Of a stretch of 64,000 bases of DNA, positions 44,225 through 53,113 are shown in pieces. Position 1 is the first letter of the stretch, and every line of letters begins with the position of its first letter. The position numbers and the translations under genes are program-made. This DNA comes from Salinimicrobium catena (GTDB taxonomy: Bacteria > Bacteroidota > Bacteroidia > Flavobacteriales > Flavobacteriaceae): assembly GCF_900102915.1 (NCBI RefSeq), contig NZ_FNGG01000002.1, positions 335,047-399,046 of the forward strand. Direction: 5' to 3'. Below the pieces are notes generated by a model, which saw only the letters and a list, made by a program, of their open reading frames with translations, was not told where the DNA came from and ran no database searches.

Positions 44225-44235
44225 TTCACGAAATC

Positions 44236-45177
44236 ATGGAGATCAAAGAAGGTACAGAACAGGATATACCTGCAATTTTAGAAGTGCTAAGGGCAAGTCT
44301 GGGAGAGACTTCTTCTCAAAAGACCGAAGAGGTCTGGAGGTTTAAGCATGTAAATAACCCTTTTGGAAAATCTTTGGTGCTATTAGCCGTTGAGGATGGA
44401 AAGGTGATTGGAGTGAGGGCTTTTATGCGCTGGAAATGGCAGCGGGGAGAAGAAACGTTTTCTGCGTTTCGAGCAGTAGATACCGCAACCCATCCGGACC
44501 ACCAGGGGAAAGGAGTTTTTAAAAAACTTACTTTAAAGGCGCTAGAAATAGGAAAGGAAAGAGGGGACCATTTTGTTTTTAATACACCTAACACCCAAAG
44601 TAAACCGGGATACCTTAAGATGGGATGGAAAGAGGTGGATAAGCTTAAAACTTCCTTACGACCTGTAAATCCTTTTTTCTGGAAATCCACGAATGGGATT
44701 TCCGCCTATCCCAAAACCTGGAATGATAATAATGGATTTGATTTCCTGAACGATCATAAGGAAAAACTTGTCAATAAAGGAGAACTCTTTACTCCTAAAG
44801 ATACCGCTTACCTAAAATGGAGGTACGCCAAAAACCCGCTACAGGACTACCATGTTTTGGCCACCTCCAACCTTTTTTTGGCGGCATATGTAAAAAAGCA
44901 GGGGAAATTCAAGGAACTTCGAGTCTCTGAAGTCATTAAGTCTCCAAAGATATCTAACGCTGTACTTAAAAAAGAAATAAAAAGCTGGGCCCGTAAATAC
45001 GGAGTGCATTTCATTAGTTTCAGTCCCATTAGTGACGTGAAATTTTTGACTGCCGTTTCTGGAAAATTTGGTCCCGTGCTTACCTTTCGAAATATAGAAG
45101 TTTCCGAAGCGACAGAAAATGAATTTTTAAACATTGATTCCTGGGCTTATAGCCTTGGTGATTTAGAGTTGTTTTAG
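44236..45177 (+). CDS. GNAT-family acyltransferase, copy 2
   Basis: 313 residues. Paralogue of the gene at 41033: FKHVNNPFGKS, FRAVDTATHPDHQGKGVFKKL (acyl-CoA loop H-Q-G-K-G-V) and FNTPNTQSKPGYLKMGWKE align with WKHLENPFGKS, RGRGLFKKL and GYLKMGWEK there. The C-terminal half is more diverged. Probable modification of a sugar in the repeat unit. Its stop codon touches the start of the next gene. Confidence 0.82.
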   Translation: MEIKEGTEQDIPAILEVLRASLGETSSQKTEEVWRFKHVNNPFGKSLVLLAVEDGKVIGVRAFMRWKWQRGEETFSAFRAVDTATHPDHQGKGVFKKLTLKALEIGKERGDHFVFNTPNTQSKPGYLKMGWKEVDKLKTSLRPVNPFFWKSTNGISAYPKTWNDNNGFDFLNDHKEKLVNKGELFTPKDTAYLKWRYAKNPLQDYHVLATSNLFLAAYVKKQGKFKELRVSEVIKSPKISNAVLKKEIKSWARKYGVHFISFSPISDVKFLTAVSGKFGPVLTFRNIEVSEATENEFLNIDSWAYSLGDLELF

Positions 45178-46389
45178 ATGATAGGAGCACTGGTGTTATT
45201 GGTTTTTTTGTTCCTTATCACTCAATCCATTTTTAATGGTTTTGAGAGGAAACACCGTTTCTTCTCAAAAAAGATGATGAATATCCTCTTTTTCTACCAC
45301 CTGTTCTTTGCGGGAGTTTATTACACCTATGCGCTGTTCAATCCTTCAGATTCTAAAAAATACTTTGAACGGCCTACCTGGTATGGAAGCTGGGAATATT
45401 ACTGGGGTACAAGTACCACCTTTATCGATTTTTTAACCTGGCCCTTCATTAATGTCTTTGGCTTTAGTTACGAAATGATGATGTTGTTGTTTTCCTGGCT
45501 TGGGTACCTGGGTTTTGTATATGCCTATTTGTTTTTCAGGGAAAATATCCCAATTAAGATCAAGGTGTTTAACGTTGACTTGTTGGTATTGCTCTTGTTC
45601 TTACCAAACATGCATTTTTGGACTGCTTCCCTGGGGAAAGGTGCGCCTATTTTTTTGGGGTTAATGATGTATGCCTATGCCATAGCCAGACCTAAATCCA
45701 GATGGATCACCCTGGCGCTTGGTTCCTTTTTGATCTATTTTATTCGTCCCCACGTATTTCTATTTGTTGCAGTTGGAACAGTACTTGGATATATGACCGG
45801 AAGCGAGAAGATATCTTTTTGGAGAAAGGTGATGATCTATGGAGTCATGATAGGCGGACTGCTCCTGGCAAAAGATACCATCCTGGAAATGGCAGGCCTT
45901 TCCGGTTCTGAAGATCTTGTTGAAGGCTTTGAGGATTTTTCAGAAGATAGGGCGAAGGAGTTGAGTAAGTCTTCTTCAGGAGTGGACATGGCCTCATATC
46001 CCTTGCCTCTTAAACTGTTCACTTTCTGGTTTAGGCCATTGTTCTTCGATGCCCCGGGATTCCTGGGGTTGATCGTTTCCGTAGAGAACCTGGTTTACCT
46101 TTTATTGTTCTTTAAGATCCTGAAAAAGGACTTTATACGATTTCTTCGGAATTCTCCTATTAGTGTAAAAATGAGCCTTACGGTTTTCTTTCTCTCCTCG
46201 TTAGCCATGACCTTTGTAATGTCGAATTTGGGGATTATCATGCGGCAGAAGTCCATGGTAATGTATTTCCTGTTCTTTGTGATCTTTTATTACCTGGCGC
46301 AGAAGAAATACACGCGGATCATGAAACTCCGGAAAAAGAAAAAAGCGAGGGAAGAGGCACTGAGAAAAGCACAGGCCGAAGCGGTTTAA
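45178..46389 (+). CDS. Multi-pass membrane protein, candidate Wzy polymerase
   Basis: 403 residues with about 9-11 membrane segments and a long non-membrane loop near 235-275 (EDLVEGFEDFSEDRAKELSK), ending in a basic tail (KLRKKKKAREEALRKAQ). Wzy polymerases are poorly conserved and are recognised by this layout and by position in the locus. LPNMHFWTASLGKGAPIFLG and IRPHVFLF would be the likely functional loops. No other polymerase candidate is seen here. Called by layout, not by motif. Confidence 0.6.
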   Translation: MIGALVLLVFLFLITQSIFNGFERKHRFFSKKMMNILFFYHLFFAGVYYTYALFNPSDSKKYFERPTWYGSWEYYWGTSTTFIDFLTWPFINVFGFSYEMMMLLFSWLGYLGFVYAYLFFRENIPIKIKVFNVDLLVLLLFLPNMHFWTASLGKGAPIFLGLMMYAYAIARPKSRWITLALGSFLIYFIRPHVFLFVAVGTVLGYMTGSEKISFWRKVMIYGVMIGGLLLAKDTILEMAGLSGSEDLVEGFEDFSEDRAKELSKSSSGVDMASYPLPLKLFTFWFRPLFFDAPGFLGLIVSVENLVYLLLFFKILKKDFIRFLRNSPISVKMSLTVFFLSSLAMTFVMSNLGIIMRQKSMVMYFLFFVIFYYLAQKKYTRIMKLRKKKKAREEALRKAQAEAV

Positions 46390-46409
46390 TAATCAAATTT
46401 CAGTAACAA

Positions 46410-47393
46410 ATGGAAAATGGGAAATTCGTTATCTCTCTTGATTTTGAACTCTTGTGGGGAGTTTTTGACAAGGTGCACCACGAGGAAAAGATTACCTATT
46501 TCAAAAATACCCGCCAGGTCATTCCCAGGATCCTTCAGCTTTTTTCAGAATTTGAGATCTCCTGTACCTGGGCGACTGTAGGGATGCTGTTTAACAGTAA
46601 CTGGAACGAGTGGGAGTGTAACCGGCCCCAAAAATTACCGGCTTATATCAATTCAAAACTTTCTGCCTACAATTTTGGAAATTCAGTTAAAGCGAATGGA
46701 ACCGAAGACCTCTGTTTTGCTCCTGATTTGGTGAGGCAGATCGCTGAAACTCCGGGACAGGAACTGGCAACGCATACTTATTCCCATTACTATTGTTCTG
46801 AAAAGGGACAAACTGTAGAGGCTTTTCAGGCCGATCTCCAGAAAGCCATAACTATGGCCGAAGCAATGGGAGTTGAACTGAAATCCCTGGTGTTTCCCCG
46901 AAATCAGCTTAATCCGGAGTACCTGAAAATTTGTAAACAACTGGGGATTGGAACCGTGAGATCAAACCCCGAGAACTGGTACTGGAAGGAGACGGAAGAT
47001 TCCTCATTTCTGAAAAAGGTTTTTAGGACCGGGGATGCCTACTTCGGAAAAAAGGATAAAAGCTACCCTTATTCGGCCCTTAAACAGGAACCGGGGAGAC
47101 CTATGGAGCAAAAGGCCAGCAGGCTTTTACGGCCCTATTCCGAAAATAGCTTTTTGAACCGGTTGAAGTTAAATCGAGTAAAAGCTGAAATGAAAACCGC
47201 GGCCATGAAGAAAGAGATCTACCATCTTTGGTGGCACCCGCATAACTTTGGAGAAAACCCTGAAAAGAACCTGGAGGATTTGAGGCAAATCCTGACTACC
47301 TATAAACAGCTGAACAGGGAATTCGGCTTTGAGTCGGTCAGCATGAAGGAGTTGTACGATCTACAGAGGCAGAAACAGCCGGAAATTGTTTAA
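46410..47393 (+). CDS. Polysaccharide deacetylase-like protein (NodB fold)
   Basis: 327 residues. The CE4-like metal motifs read ISLDFELLWG in place of TFDDG and ATHTYSHYYC for the histidine motif; LVFPRNQ follows. These occur in a divergent NodB-fold branch that is common in polysaccharide loci, so activity is likely but the substrate is not readable. It is a different branch from the deacetylase at 38136. No signal peptide. Confidence 0.78.
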   Translation: MENGKFVISLDFELLWGVFDKVHHEEKITYFKNTRQVIPRILQLFSEFEISCTWATVGMLFNSNWNEWECNRPQKLPAYINSKLSAYNFGNSVKANGTEDLCFAPDLVRQIAETPGQELATHTYSHYYCSEKGQTVEAFQADLQKAITMAEAMGVELKSLVFPRNQLNPEYLKICKQLGIGTVRSNPENWYWKETEDSSFLKKVFRTGDAYFGKKDKSYPYSALKQEPGRPMEQKASRLLRPYSENSFLNRLKLNRVKAEMKTAAMKKEIYHLWWHPHNFGENPEKNLEDLRQILTTYKQLNREFGFESVSMKELYDLQRQKQPEIV

Positions 47394-47442
47394 GATAATC
47401 CTAAAATTTGGCCATTCTTCAGAAGAAGTGTGCCATTATCAA

Positions 47443-47450
47443 TATTTTTG
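47443..47450 (+). promoter_or_regulatory. Possible -7 box before the PglA-like gene
   Basis: TATTTTTG at 47443-47450, 55 bases before the ATG at 47506. No exact TTG at -33. The small palindrome ttcttcagaagaa lies just upstream (47417-47429). Confidence 0.35.
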
Positions 47451-47505
47451 AGGAACTATCAAATTATGCGCTTTCCAATCATTTCAGCCGAAACCTATAC
47501 GAACT

Positions 47506-48687
47506 ATGAATAAATTGATCAGGGTCACTACGGTTCCTCTTTCTCTGGAAAAACTACTTGAAGGTCAGCTTAATTTCATGCAGGATCACTATCGCGTAAC
47601 CGCAGTAGCTTCCGACGAGAAAAAATTGAAAAAACTGGGTGAAACAATAAAGGTGGATACCTTTTCGGTAGAAATGACCCGGGAAATAACTCCTGATAAA
47701 GACCTGAAGGCAGTGTGGCGGTTATACAGGTTCTTTAAAAAGGAAAAACCCCTAATTGTCCATACCCATACTCCCAAGGCGGGAATAGCTGGAATGTTGG
47801 CTGCAAAAATGGCCGGAGTGCCTATAAGGCTCCATACTGTAGCCGGCCTGCCCCTTTTGGAAGCTAAAGGAATGACCAGAAAGATCCTGGAGGTAGTGGA
47901 GAAGCTTACCTATGCTTCAGCCACCAGGGTGTATCCGAATTCCCAAAAAATTCATCAGTTTCTGGTACAGGAAAAATTCGCGCCTGCGGATAAACTTAAG
48001 GTCATAGGAAAGGGAAGTTCTAACGGTATTGACACGGCACATTTTGACCCGGCCATCTTTACAGAAGAAGCCAGCAGAGAGCAAAGAAAATCTCTTGGAA
48101 TTCCAGAAGAGGATGTAGTCGTTGTCTTTGTGGGGCGGTTGGTAAAGGATAAAGGCATTAATGAACTGGTTGAGGCTTTTGAACCACTCAATCAAATGCA
48201 TCCTCAAACATCCCTGCTGTTGGTGGGCCCTTTTGAACAGGAATTGGATCCCGTAAAAGAAACCACTCTCCAAAAAATAAAGAGTCACTCCAAAATATTC
48301 GAAGTGGGCTTTCAGGATGATGTAAGGCCGTTTTTCGCTTGTTCAGATGTATTGGCCTTCCCCAGTTACCGGGAAGGATTTCCAAACGTGGTGATGCAGG
48401 CAGGAGCCATGGGTTTACCGGCAATTGTGACCGATATCAATGGGTGTAATGAGATCATTGAAGAAGATAAGAACGGAACCCTTATTCCCGTTCGCGATAA
48501 AAATGCCCTTCTTAAAGCAATGAAGGAACTGGTAGCTAACGATTTCAAAAGAGAGAAATTAAGCAGGCTTTCCAGGATCACCATCAAAGAAAATTATGAG
48601 AGGAAAGGAGTATGGGAAGCCATCCTTAATGAATACAGGGAACTGGAAAAGGAGTACGAAAAGAATGTGATTCCTCAAACTACCTGA
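47506..48687 (+). CDS. Glycosyltransferase family 4, PglA-like
   Basis: 393 residues, GT-B fold. VHTHTPKAGIAGMLAAKMAG, LHTVAGLPLLEAKGM, GRLVKDKGINELVEAF and FPSYREGFPNVVMQAGAMG. The layout resembles PglA of Campylobacter (LPSYKEGFP there), which adds GalNAc to diphospho-undecaprenol-diNAcBac. The second glutamate of the usual EX7E site is a glutamine (E-G-F-P-N-V-V-M-Q). Since pglC, D, E and F homologues are downstream, it is a good candidate for the second sugar; the donor is inferred. Confidence 0.8.
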   Translation: MNKLIRVTTVPLSLEKLLEGQLNFMQDHYRVTAVASDEKKLKKLGETIKVDTFSVEMTREITPDKDLKAVWRLYRFFKKEKPLIVHTHTPKAGIAGMLAAKMAGVPIRLHTVAGLPLLEAKGMTRKILEVVEKLTYASATRVYPNSQKIHQFLVQEKFAPADKLKVIGKGSSNGIDTAHFDPAIFTEEASREQRKSLGIPEEDVVVVFVGRLVKDKGINELVEAFEPLNQMHPQTSLLLVGPFEQELDPVKETTLQKIKSHSKIFEVGFQDDVRPFFACSDVLAFPSYREGFPNVVMQAGAMGLPAIVTDINGCNEIIEEDKNGTLIPVRDKNALLKAMKELVANDFKREKLSRLSRITIKENYERKGVWEAILNEYRELEKEYEKNVIPQTT

Positions 48688-48740
48688 ACCACAAGATGAT
48701 GATTTGTCGGCTTTAATGTTAAAAACCTCTCGAATATTTG

Positions 48741-48748
48741 TAGATTTG
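48741..48748 (+). promoter_or_regulatory. Possible -7 box before the ABC transporter gene
   Basis: TAGATTTG at 48741-48748, 24 bases before the GTG start at 48773. The -33 position lacks an exact TTG. Confidence 0.35.
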
Positions 48749-48772
48749 AAAGACGTCGTGAATTTTTAATGA

Positions 48773-50536
48773 GTGAAAAATAACCTGCAGTACTTTTCCT
48801 ATTTTTATAACTATCTGGGGTACAGGCTCCTTATCACCTTTTTCGTCAGCCTTTTTGTTGGCCTCTTAGATGGCGTTGGGCTTGCACTTTTCATACCTTT
48901 ATTAAAACTGGTTGCGACTTCTGCCGAAGGTGCAGGAGAAGATCCGGTGAGTGAACTGGTAGTTAATTACCTTGAGATCCCGCCCACGCTTGTAAATATT
49001 CTGCTTTTGATCTTCGTCTTCTTTGCTTTAAAGGGAGTCGCGAAATTCCTCGAGGGTTTTGTGAGGGTGCGTTACCAGCAATACTTTATGCGCAAGATCA
49101 GGATCTCGAACATAGATCTTCTGAATTCTTATGATTATAAGAATTTTATAAAAGCTGATGTTGGGAGGATTCAGAATACATTTACCGGCGAAGTTGGAAA
49201 GGTAAACTCAGCCTTCAGGTTTTATTTTAAGGCTTTTCAATACGGGGTGCTTGTAGTGGTTTATGTAAGTATGGCATTTTTCGCTGATCCTTTGTTTTCT
49301 CTAATGGTGGTCACAGGTGGAATACTTACTAATTTTCTGTTCACTTTTTTGTATAAAAGAACAAAATATCTTTCCCGAAAATTGACTTCCGAAAATCATA
49401 TTTTTCAGGACCTTTTGATCCAGAAAGTAGCTTTTTTTAAGTATTTAAAAACCACCGGATTAAACATACCTTACAGTAAAAAATTGAAGCGGAACATCCG
49501 TTCTTTGGAAGGTTTGCAGCGGAAGATCGGGATCATTGATTCTATGCTTGCAGCACTCCGAGAGCCTGTGGTGGTGCTCATAATTGTGGTGGCGATCTAC
49601 CTGCAGGTAGTGTTTTTTGACCAAAACGTTGGCTTGATCCTGTTGAGCCTTTTGCTGCTCTACCGGGCCCTTACCTTTTTTATGGCCATGCAGGAGCAGT
49701 GGAATTTCTTCCTGGGAGTATCCGGTTCTATGGAGAACATGGAGAAATTTTCAGAAGAATTAAAAGTCGGAAGGGAATCAAGTGGAAGTCAAATTTTTCA
49801 AGGATTACGCGATAAAATACGATTAGATCATGTTTCCTTTCAGTATGACAGCAAAGAAGTGCTCAAGGATATTGAGCTCGAGATCCGGAAGAACGAGACA
49901 GTTGCCCTGGTAGGGGAAAGCGGTTCGGGGAAATCAACTTTGATCGGCATCATTTCCGGATTGTTGAAACCTTCAAAAGGAAACTATTTTATTGACAAGC
50001 AGAATGTGTCAGAACTCGAAAATACCTCTCTTAGCCGCCACATAGGTTATGTGTCTCAGGATGTGAATATTTTTAATGACACTATCTATAATAATGTCAC
50101 TTTTTGGGCTGAAGACACTTCTGAAAACCGGGAAAAATTTAAGCAAGCTGTCGAAAAGGCTGCCATCTACAATTTTATAAAAGGACTTCCTAAAGAAGAA
50201 GAAACATTCCTTGGAAATAACGGCATCAATTTGAGTGGTGGTCAAAAACAACGACTGGCCATAGCCCGTGAACTCTTCAAGAAAGTGGACCTTTTGCTGC
50301 TTGACGAGGCAACTTCGGCCCTTGATGGAGAAACCGAAGCCACCATTCAGCAGAACATTGACCGGTTAAAAGGACAAATGACTATCATTATTATTGCTCA
50401 CAGGCTGGCTACCATTAAAAGCGCCGATAGGATCGTGGTCCTGAAAAACGGGAAGATCCAAGCAATGGGTTCCTATAAGGAGCTTATGACCGATTCTGAA
50501 GTTTTTCAGGAAATGATAGAATTTCAAAACCTGTAG
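48773..50536 (+). CDS. ABC exporter, fused permease and ATPase, PglK/MsbA-like
   Basis: 587 residues from GTG at 48773 (the ATG two bases upstream is in another frame and stops at once). Six membrane segments in residues ~1-320, then the ATPase: Walker A GESGSGKSTL, signature LSGGQKQRLAIAR, Walker B LLLLDEATSALDG and H-loop IIAHRLATI. In Campylobacter the homologous PglK flips the diNAcBac-linked oligosaccharide. Here a Wzx flippase is also encoded, so the locus has two candidate lipid-oligosaccharide transporters. Confidence 0.88.
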   Translation: MKNNLQYFSYFYNYLGYRLLITFFVSLFVGLLDGVGLALFIPLLKLVATSAEGAGEDPVSELVVNYLEIPPTLVNILLLIFVFFALKGVAKFLEGFVRVRYQQYFMRKIRISNIDLLNSYDYKNFIKADVGRIQNTFTGEVGKVNSAFRFYFKAFQYGVLVVVYVSMAFFADPLFSLMVVTGGILTNFLFTFLYKRTKYLSRKLTSENHIFQDLLIQKVAFFKYLKTTGLNIPYSKKLKRNIRSLEGLQRKIGIIDSMLAALREPVVVLIIVVAIYLQVVFFDQNVGLILLSLLLLYRALTFFMAMQEQWNFFLGVSGSMENMEKFSEELKVGRESSGSQIFQGLRDKIRLDHVSFQYDSKEVLKDIELEIRKNETVALVGESGSGKSTLIGIISGLLKPSKGNYFIDKQNVSELENTSLSRHIGYVSQDVNIFNDTIYNNVTFWAEDTSENREKFKQAVEKAAIYNFIKGLPKEEETFLGNNGINLSGGQKQRLAIARELFKKVDLLLLDEATSALDGETEATIQQNIDRLKGQMTIIIIAHRLATIKSADRIVVLKNGKIQAMGSYKELMTDSEVFQEMIEFQNL

Positions 50537-50539
50537 CAA

Positions 50540-51439
50540 ATGAAGAACTCCGAATTTGCTGCTTTTGTGATGACCTATGAGCGCCCGGAAACGCTTCTGA
50601 AGACTATCAGGAATCTCCAGGAACAGACCTTTCCACCAGCTTTTATTTATATTATTGACAATAGTGAAACTAAAGCTACCCGTCTTGCCGTGGAAGAAAT
50701 GGCCGGGGAAGATGTTGGCTACTATAGAGTTGGTTATAATTCAGGTCCGGCGGGAGCTGCAAGAATTGGTTTGAAAGTACTGGCCAACCGGGGCTACAAA
50801 TGGATCTACTGGGGAGATGATGATGATCCGCCCTTTGAAAAATGGGTCTTTGAAGAGCAATTCAGGGTTCTTGAAAATTTGGAAGATGTTCAGAAAGTAG
50901 GAATATTAGGAGGTAAGGGTGGAAGACTCAACAGGACCACTGGCAGGATAAATACCTTTTCAAATCATGAATTGGAAGAGCAGCCAATTCTGGAAGTCGA
51001 CTCTGTGCCTGGTGGAGGATCTATGCTGGTAAACGCACGAGTGGTTCGCGAAGAGATCCTTCCAGATAAAAAACTATTCTTTGGTTTTGAGGAATTTGAT
51101 TTCTGTCTGAAAGTGAAGAAAAACGGTTACAGAGTTTTGGCTAATGCTGAAATTTGGTTGAAAGAAAATTCTAAAGCTGGCTTTAATAATAAAGATTTTA
51201 AGTGGAAGGCCTCCAACTTCGGAAAAAGGGAGGTTCTTTGGCGCGATTACTACAGTACCCGAAACCTCCTTTACATCTACTTTAAAAATCACTTTTACAA
51301 AGCCTTCCTTTTTATCCTTGTCAAATCGATCCTCAAATCCTTTGCCGGCTGGAGATATGGATGGAATTACGGGAGAAAGAATTTCAGCTTGCAATGGCGT
51401 GGTATTCTACATTTCCTTGCCGGGCGGTTTGGCAGGTAG
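50540..51439 (+). CDS. Glycosyltransferase family 2
   Basis: 299 residues, GT-A fold. N-terminal FAAFVMTYERPETLLKTIRN, the acidic donor site WGDDDDPPF, and GFEEFDFCLKVKKNGYRV, which is typical of GlfT2/rhamnosyl- or galactofuranosyl-like GT2 members. A C-terminal amphipathic part may attach to the membrane. Last gene before a 350-base gap. Donor not determinable. Confidence 0.87.
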   Translation: MKNSEFAAFVMTYERPETLLKTIRNLQEQTFPPAFIYIIDNSETKATRLAVEEMAGEDVGYYRVGYNSGPAGAARIGLKVLANRGYKWIYWGDDDDPPFEKWVFEEQFRVLENLEDVQKVGILGGKGGRLNRTTGRINTFSNHELEEQPILEVDSVPGGGSMLVNARVVREEILPDKKLFFGFEEFDFCLKVKKNGYRVLANAEIWLKENSKAGFNNKDFKWKASNFGKREVLWRDYYSTRNLLYIYFKNHFYKAFLFILVKSILKSFAGWRYGWNYGRKNFSLQWRGILHFLAGRFGR

Positions 51440-51789
51440 ATTCGAAGAAACTTTCAATTTTTTAGGTGTATACCACAAAGAACATTTTCAGTAGAACCAG
51501 GACGGGTTCGTAAAACCTGCAGGCCAAATTTTTAGTGTTATAAGAAATTTAACTTTTAAGAAGTAGGCATTAACAATTGATGATGGTGTGGTAGGTGTAG
51601 GAAGGACTTCAGAAGAAAAAGGGAAGCAACACAAAAAGAATAAGATAAGAGGCTCATTTAAGATTATTTTAGTAAGTATAATCCTCTGAAAATAAGCTTG
51701 TAATGAGCGGAAATCTTCACTACTATTTAACAAAACTTTACGTGGGGGCATCGTAAGAAAACCCTTAGTTTTGTCTTAAACCAAAAAAC
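51440..51789. other. Intergenic stretch before pglC
   Basis: 350 bases with no credible gene. It has a weak hairpin gattat/ataatc (51662-51683) and the TAGTTTTG box (51766-51773). No strong terminator is visible after the GT2 gene, so read-through into the pgl genes is likely as well. Confidence 0.5.
51766..51773 (+). promoter_or_regulatory. Predicted -7 box of the pglC-D-E-F segment
   Basis: TAGTTTTG fits TAnnTTTG and lies 16 bases before the GTG start, implying a short leader. No exact TTG at -33. Confidence 0.4.
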
Positions 51790-52395
51790 GTGTACCGGAA
51801 TTTTTTCAAGCCCCTCATTGATTTTTTAGTAGCACTTATGGCATTTATCATTTTTCTGCCGGTGTTTGTTTTAGTTACTCTGGTATTATGGATCGTATAT
51901 AAAGACAATCCGTTTTTCCTACAAGTGAGACCGGGGAAGAATGCAAAACTGTTCAGGATCATAAAGTTCAAGACCATGTCTAATGCTAAAGACAATAAAG
52001 GGAATCTTTTACCAGATTCTGAGCGGCTCACCGGGGTGGGAAGTTTTATAAGAAAAACCTCCCTTGATGAAATTCCCCAGTTGTTGAATGTCTTAAAAGG
52101 GGATATGAGCTTAGTGGGGCCGCGCCCTCTTTTACCTGAATATCTTGAAATGTTCAATTCGTTTGAAAAGCAAAGACATTTGGTAAGACCGGGCATTACA
52201 GGCTGGGCGGCAGTGAATGGAAGAAATGCCATAAGCTGGAAAAAGAAGTTTGAATATGATGTGTGGTATGTGAAGAACGTTTCCTTTTTACTCGATCTAA
52301 AGATCATAGGAAGGACCGTTTTGAAAGTAGTGAAATCGGAAGGCGTTAACATGGAGAATGTAGCCACCACAGAACCTTACAACGGACATAATTAA
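51790..52395 (+). CDS. pglC: Undecaprenyl-phosphate phosphoglycosyltransferase, PglC-like
   Basis: 201 residues from GTG at 51790. Monotopic sugar-1-phosphate transferase that places the first sugar on undecaprenyl phosphate. One N-terminal re-entrant membrane helix (LVALMAFIIFLPVFVLVTLV), IIKFKTMS, the catalytic D-E of TSLDEIPQLLNVLKGDMSLV, the GPRPLLPEY block and PGITGWAAVNGRNAIS. The small size fits PglC rather than the larger WbaP. It is followed by acetyltransferase, aminotransferase and dehydratase of the diNAcBac pathway, which points to diNAcBac as its sugar. Confidence 0.9.
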   Translation: MYRNFFKPLIDFLVALMAFIIFLPVFVLVTLVLWIVYKDNPFFLQVRPGKNAKLFRIIKFKTMSNAKDNKGNLLPDSERLTGVGSFIRKTSLDEIPQLLNVLKGDMSLVGPRPLLPEYLEMFNSFEKQRHLVRPGITGWAAVNGRNAISWKKKFEYDVWYVKNVSFLLDLKIIGRTVLKVVKSEGVNMENVATTEPYNGHN

Positions 52396-52433
52396 TCATT
52401 TCTGAATCAAATAAATTCCATCTGATCGGCAGT

Positions 52434-53096
52434 ATGAAAAAAATAGTAGTGATAGGGGCGTCAGATCAAAGCCGTTGTACGATTGATGTAATTGAACAGG
52501 AAAAAAAATATGAGATCTATGGTATTCTTGATAAGAAACTGGAGCAAGGAACCACTTTTGAAGGTTATCCGGTTCTTGGATACTTAGAGAATATAAGAGA
52601 ACTAATAGAGGACAATGGGGTTTATGGCGGAATTGTGGCTATAGGAGACAACTTTACCAGATATAAGGTGGTGAAATCGATCCTGGAGCTACGTCCGGAA
52701 TTCAATTTTGTAAATGCCATACATCCCTCGGTGATCATTGGAAAGAAAGTACGAATAGGAGAGGGGAACCTGATCATGCCAGGAGTGATCCTGAATAACA
52801 ATTCCAGTGTGGGAGATCACTGTATACTGTTGACCAGGTCCTCTTTAGATCATGATTCAAATCTGGGAGATTATTCCAGTTTTAGCCCGGGAGTGACAAC
52901 CGGTGGAAGAGTGAACGTGGGAAATTGTTCTGTAATAGGAATAGGTGCCAATATCCTGCACAGCAAAAGTGTAGGGAACCATTGTGTGATTGGAGGTGGG
53001 GCTTTGATCAATAAAGATATTGAGGATAACTCCGTAGCTTACGGAGTTCCTGCACGAATTGTTAAAAAGAGAAAGAAGAGTGAAAAATATCTGTAA
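52434..53096 (+). CDS. pglD: UDP-4-amino-sugar acetyltransferase, PglD-like
   Basis: 220 residues. N-terminal Rossmann-like part (VIGASDQSRCTIDVIE) and C-terminal hexapeptide beta-helix (VIIGKKVRIGEGNLIMPGV, then SVIGIGANILHSKSV). The proposed general-base histidine is in SSLDHDSNLGDYS, as in PglD. It would N-acetylate UDP-4-amino-4,6-dideoxy-GlcNAc to UDP-diNAcBac. 38 bases after pglC. Confidence 0.88.
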   Translation: MKKIVVIGASDQSRCTIDVIEQEKKYEIYGILDKKLEQGTTFEGYPVLGYLENIRELIEDNGVYGGIVAIGDNFTRYKVVKSILELRPEFNFVNAIHPSVIIGKKVRIGEGNLIMPGVILNNNSSVGDHCILLTRSSLDHDSNLGDYSSFSPGVTTGGRVNVGNCSVIGIGANILHSKSVGNHCVIGGGALINKDIEDNSVAYGVPARIVKKRKKSEKYL

Positions 53097-53113
53097 TTTT
53101 CAAATATAGATAC

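Noticed and set aside
51488..51751. 87-residue ORF on the - strand in the gap before pglC
   Set aside because: Low-complexity content, no family pattern and no promoter.
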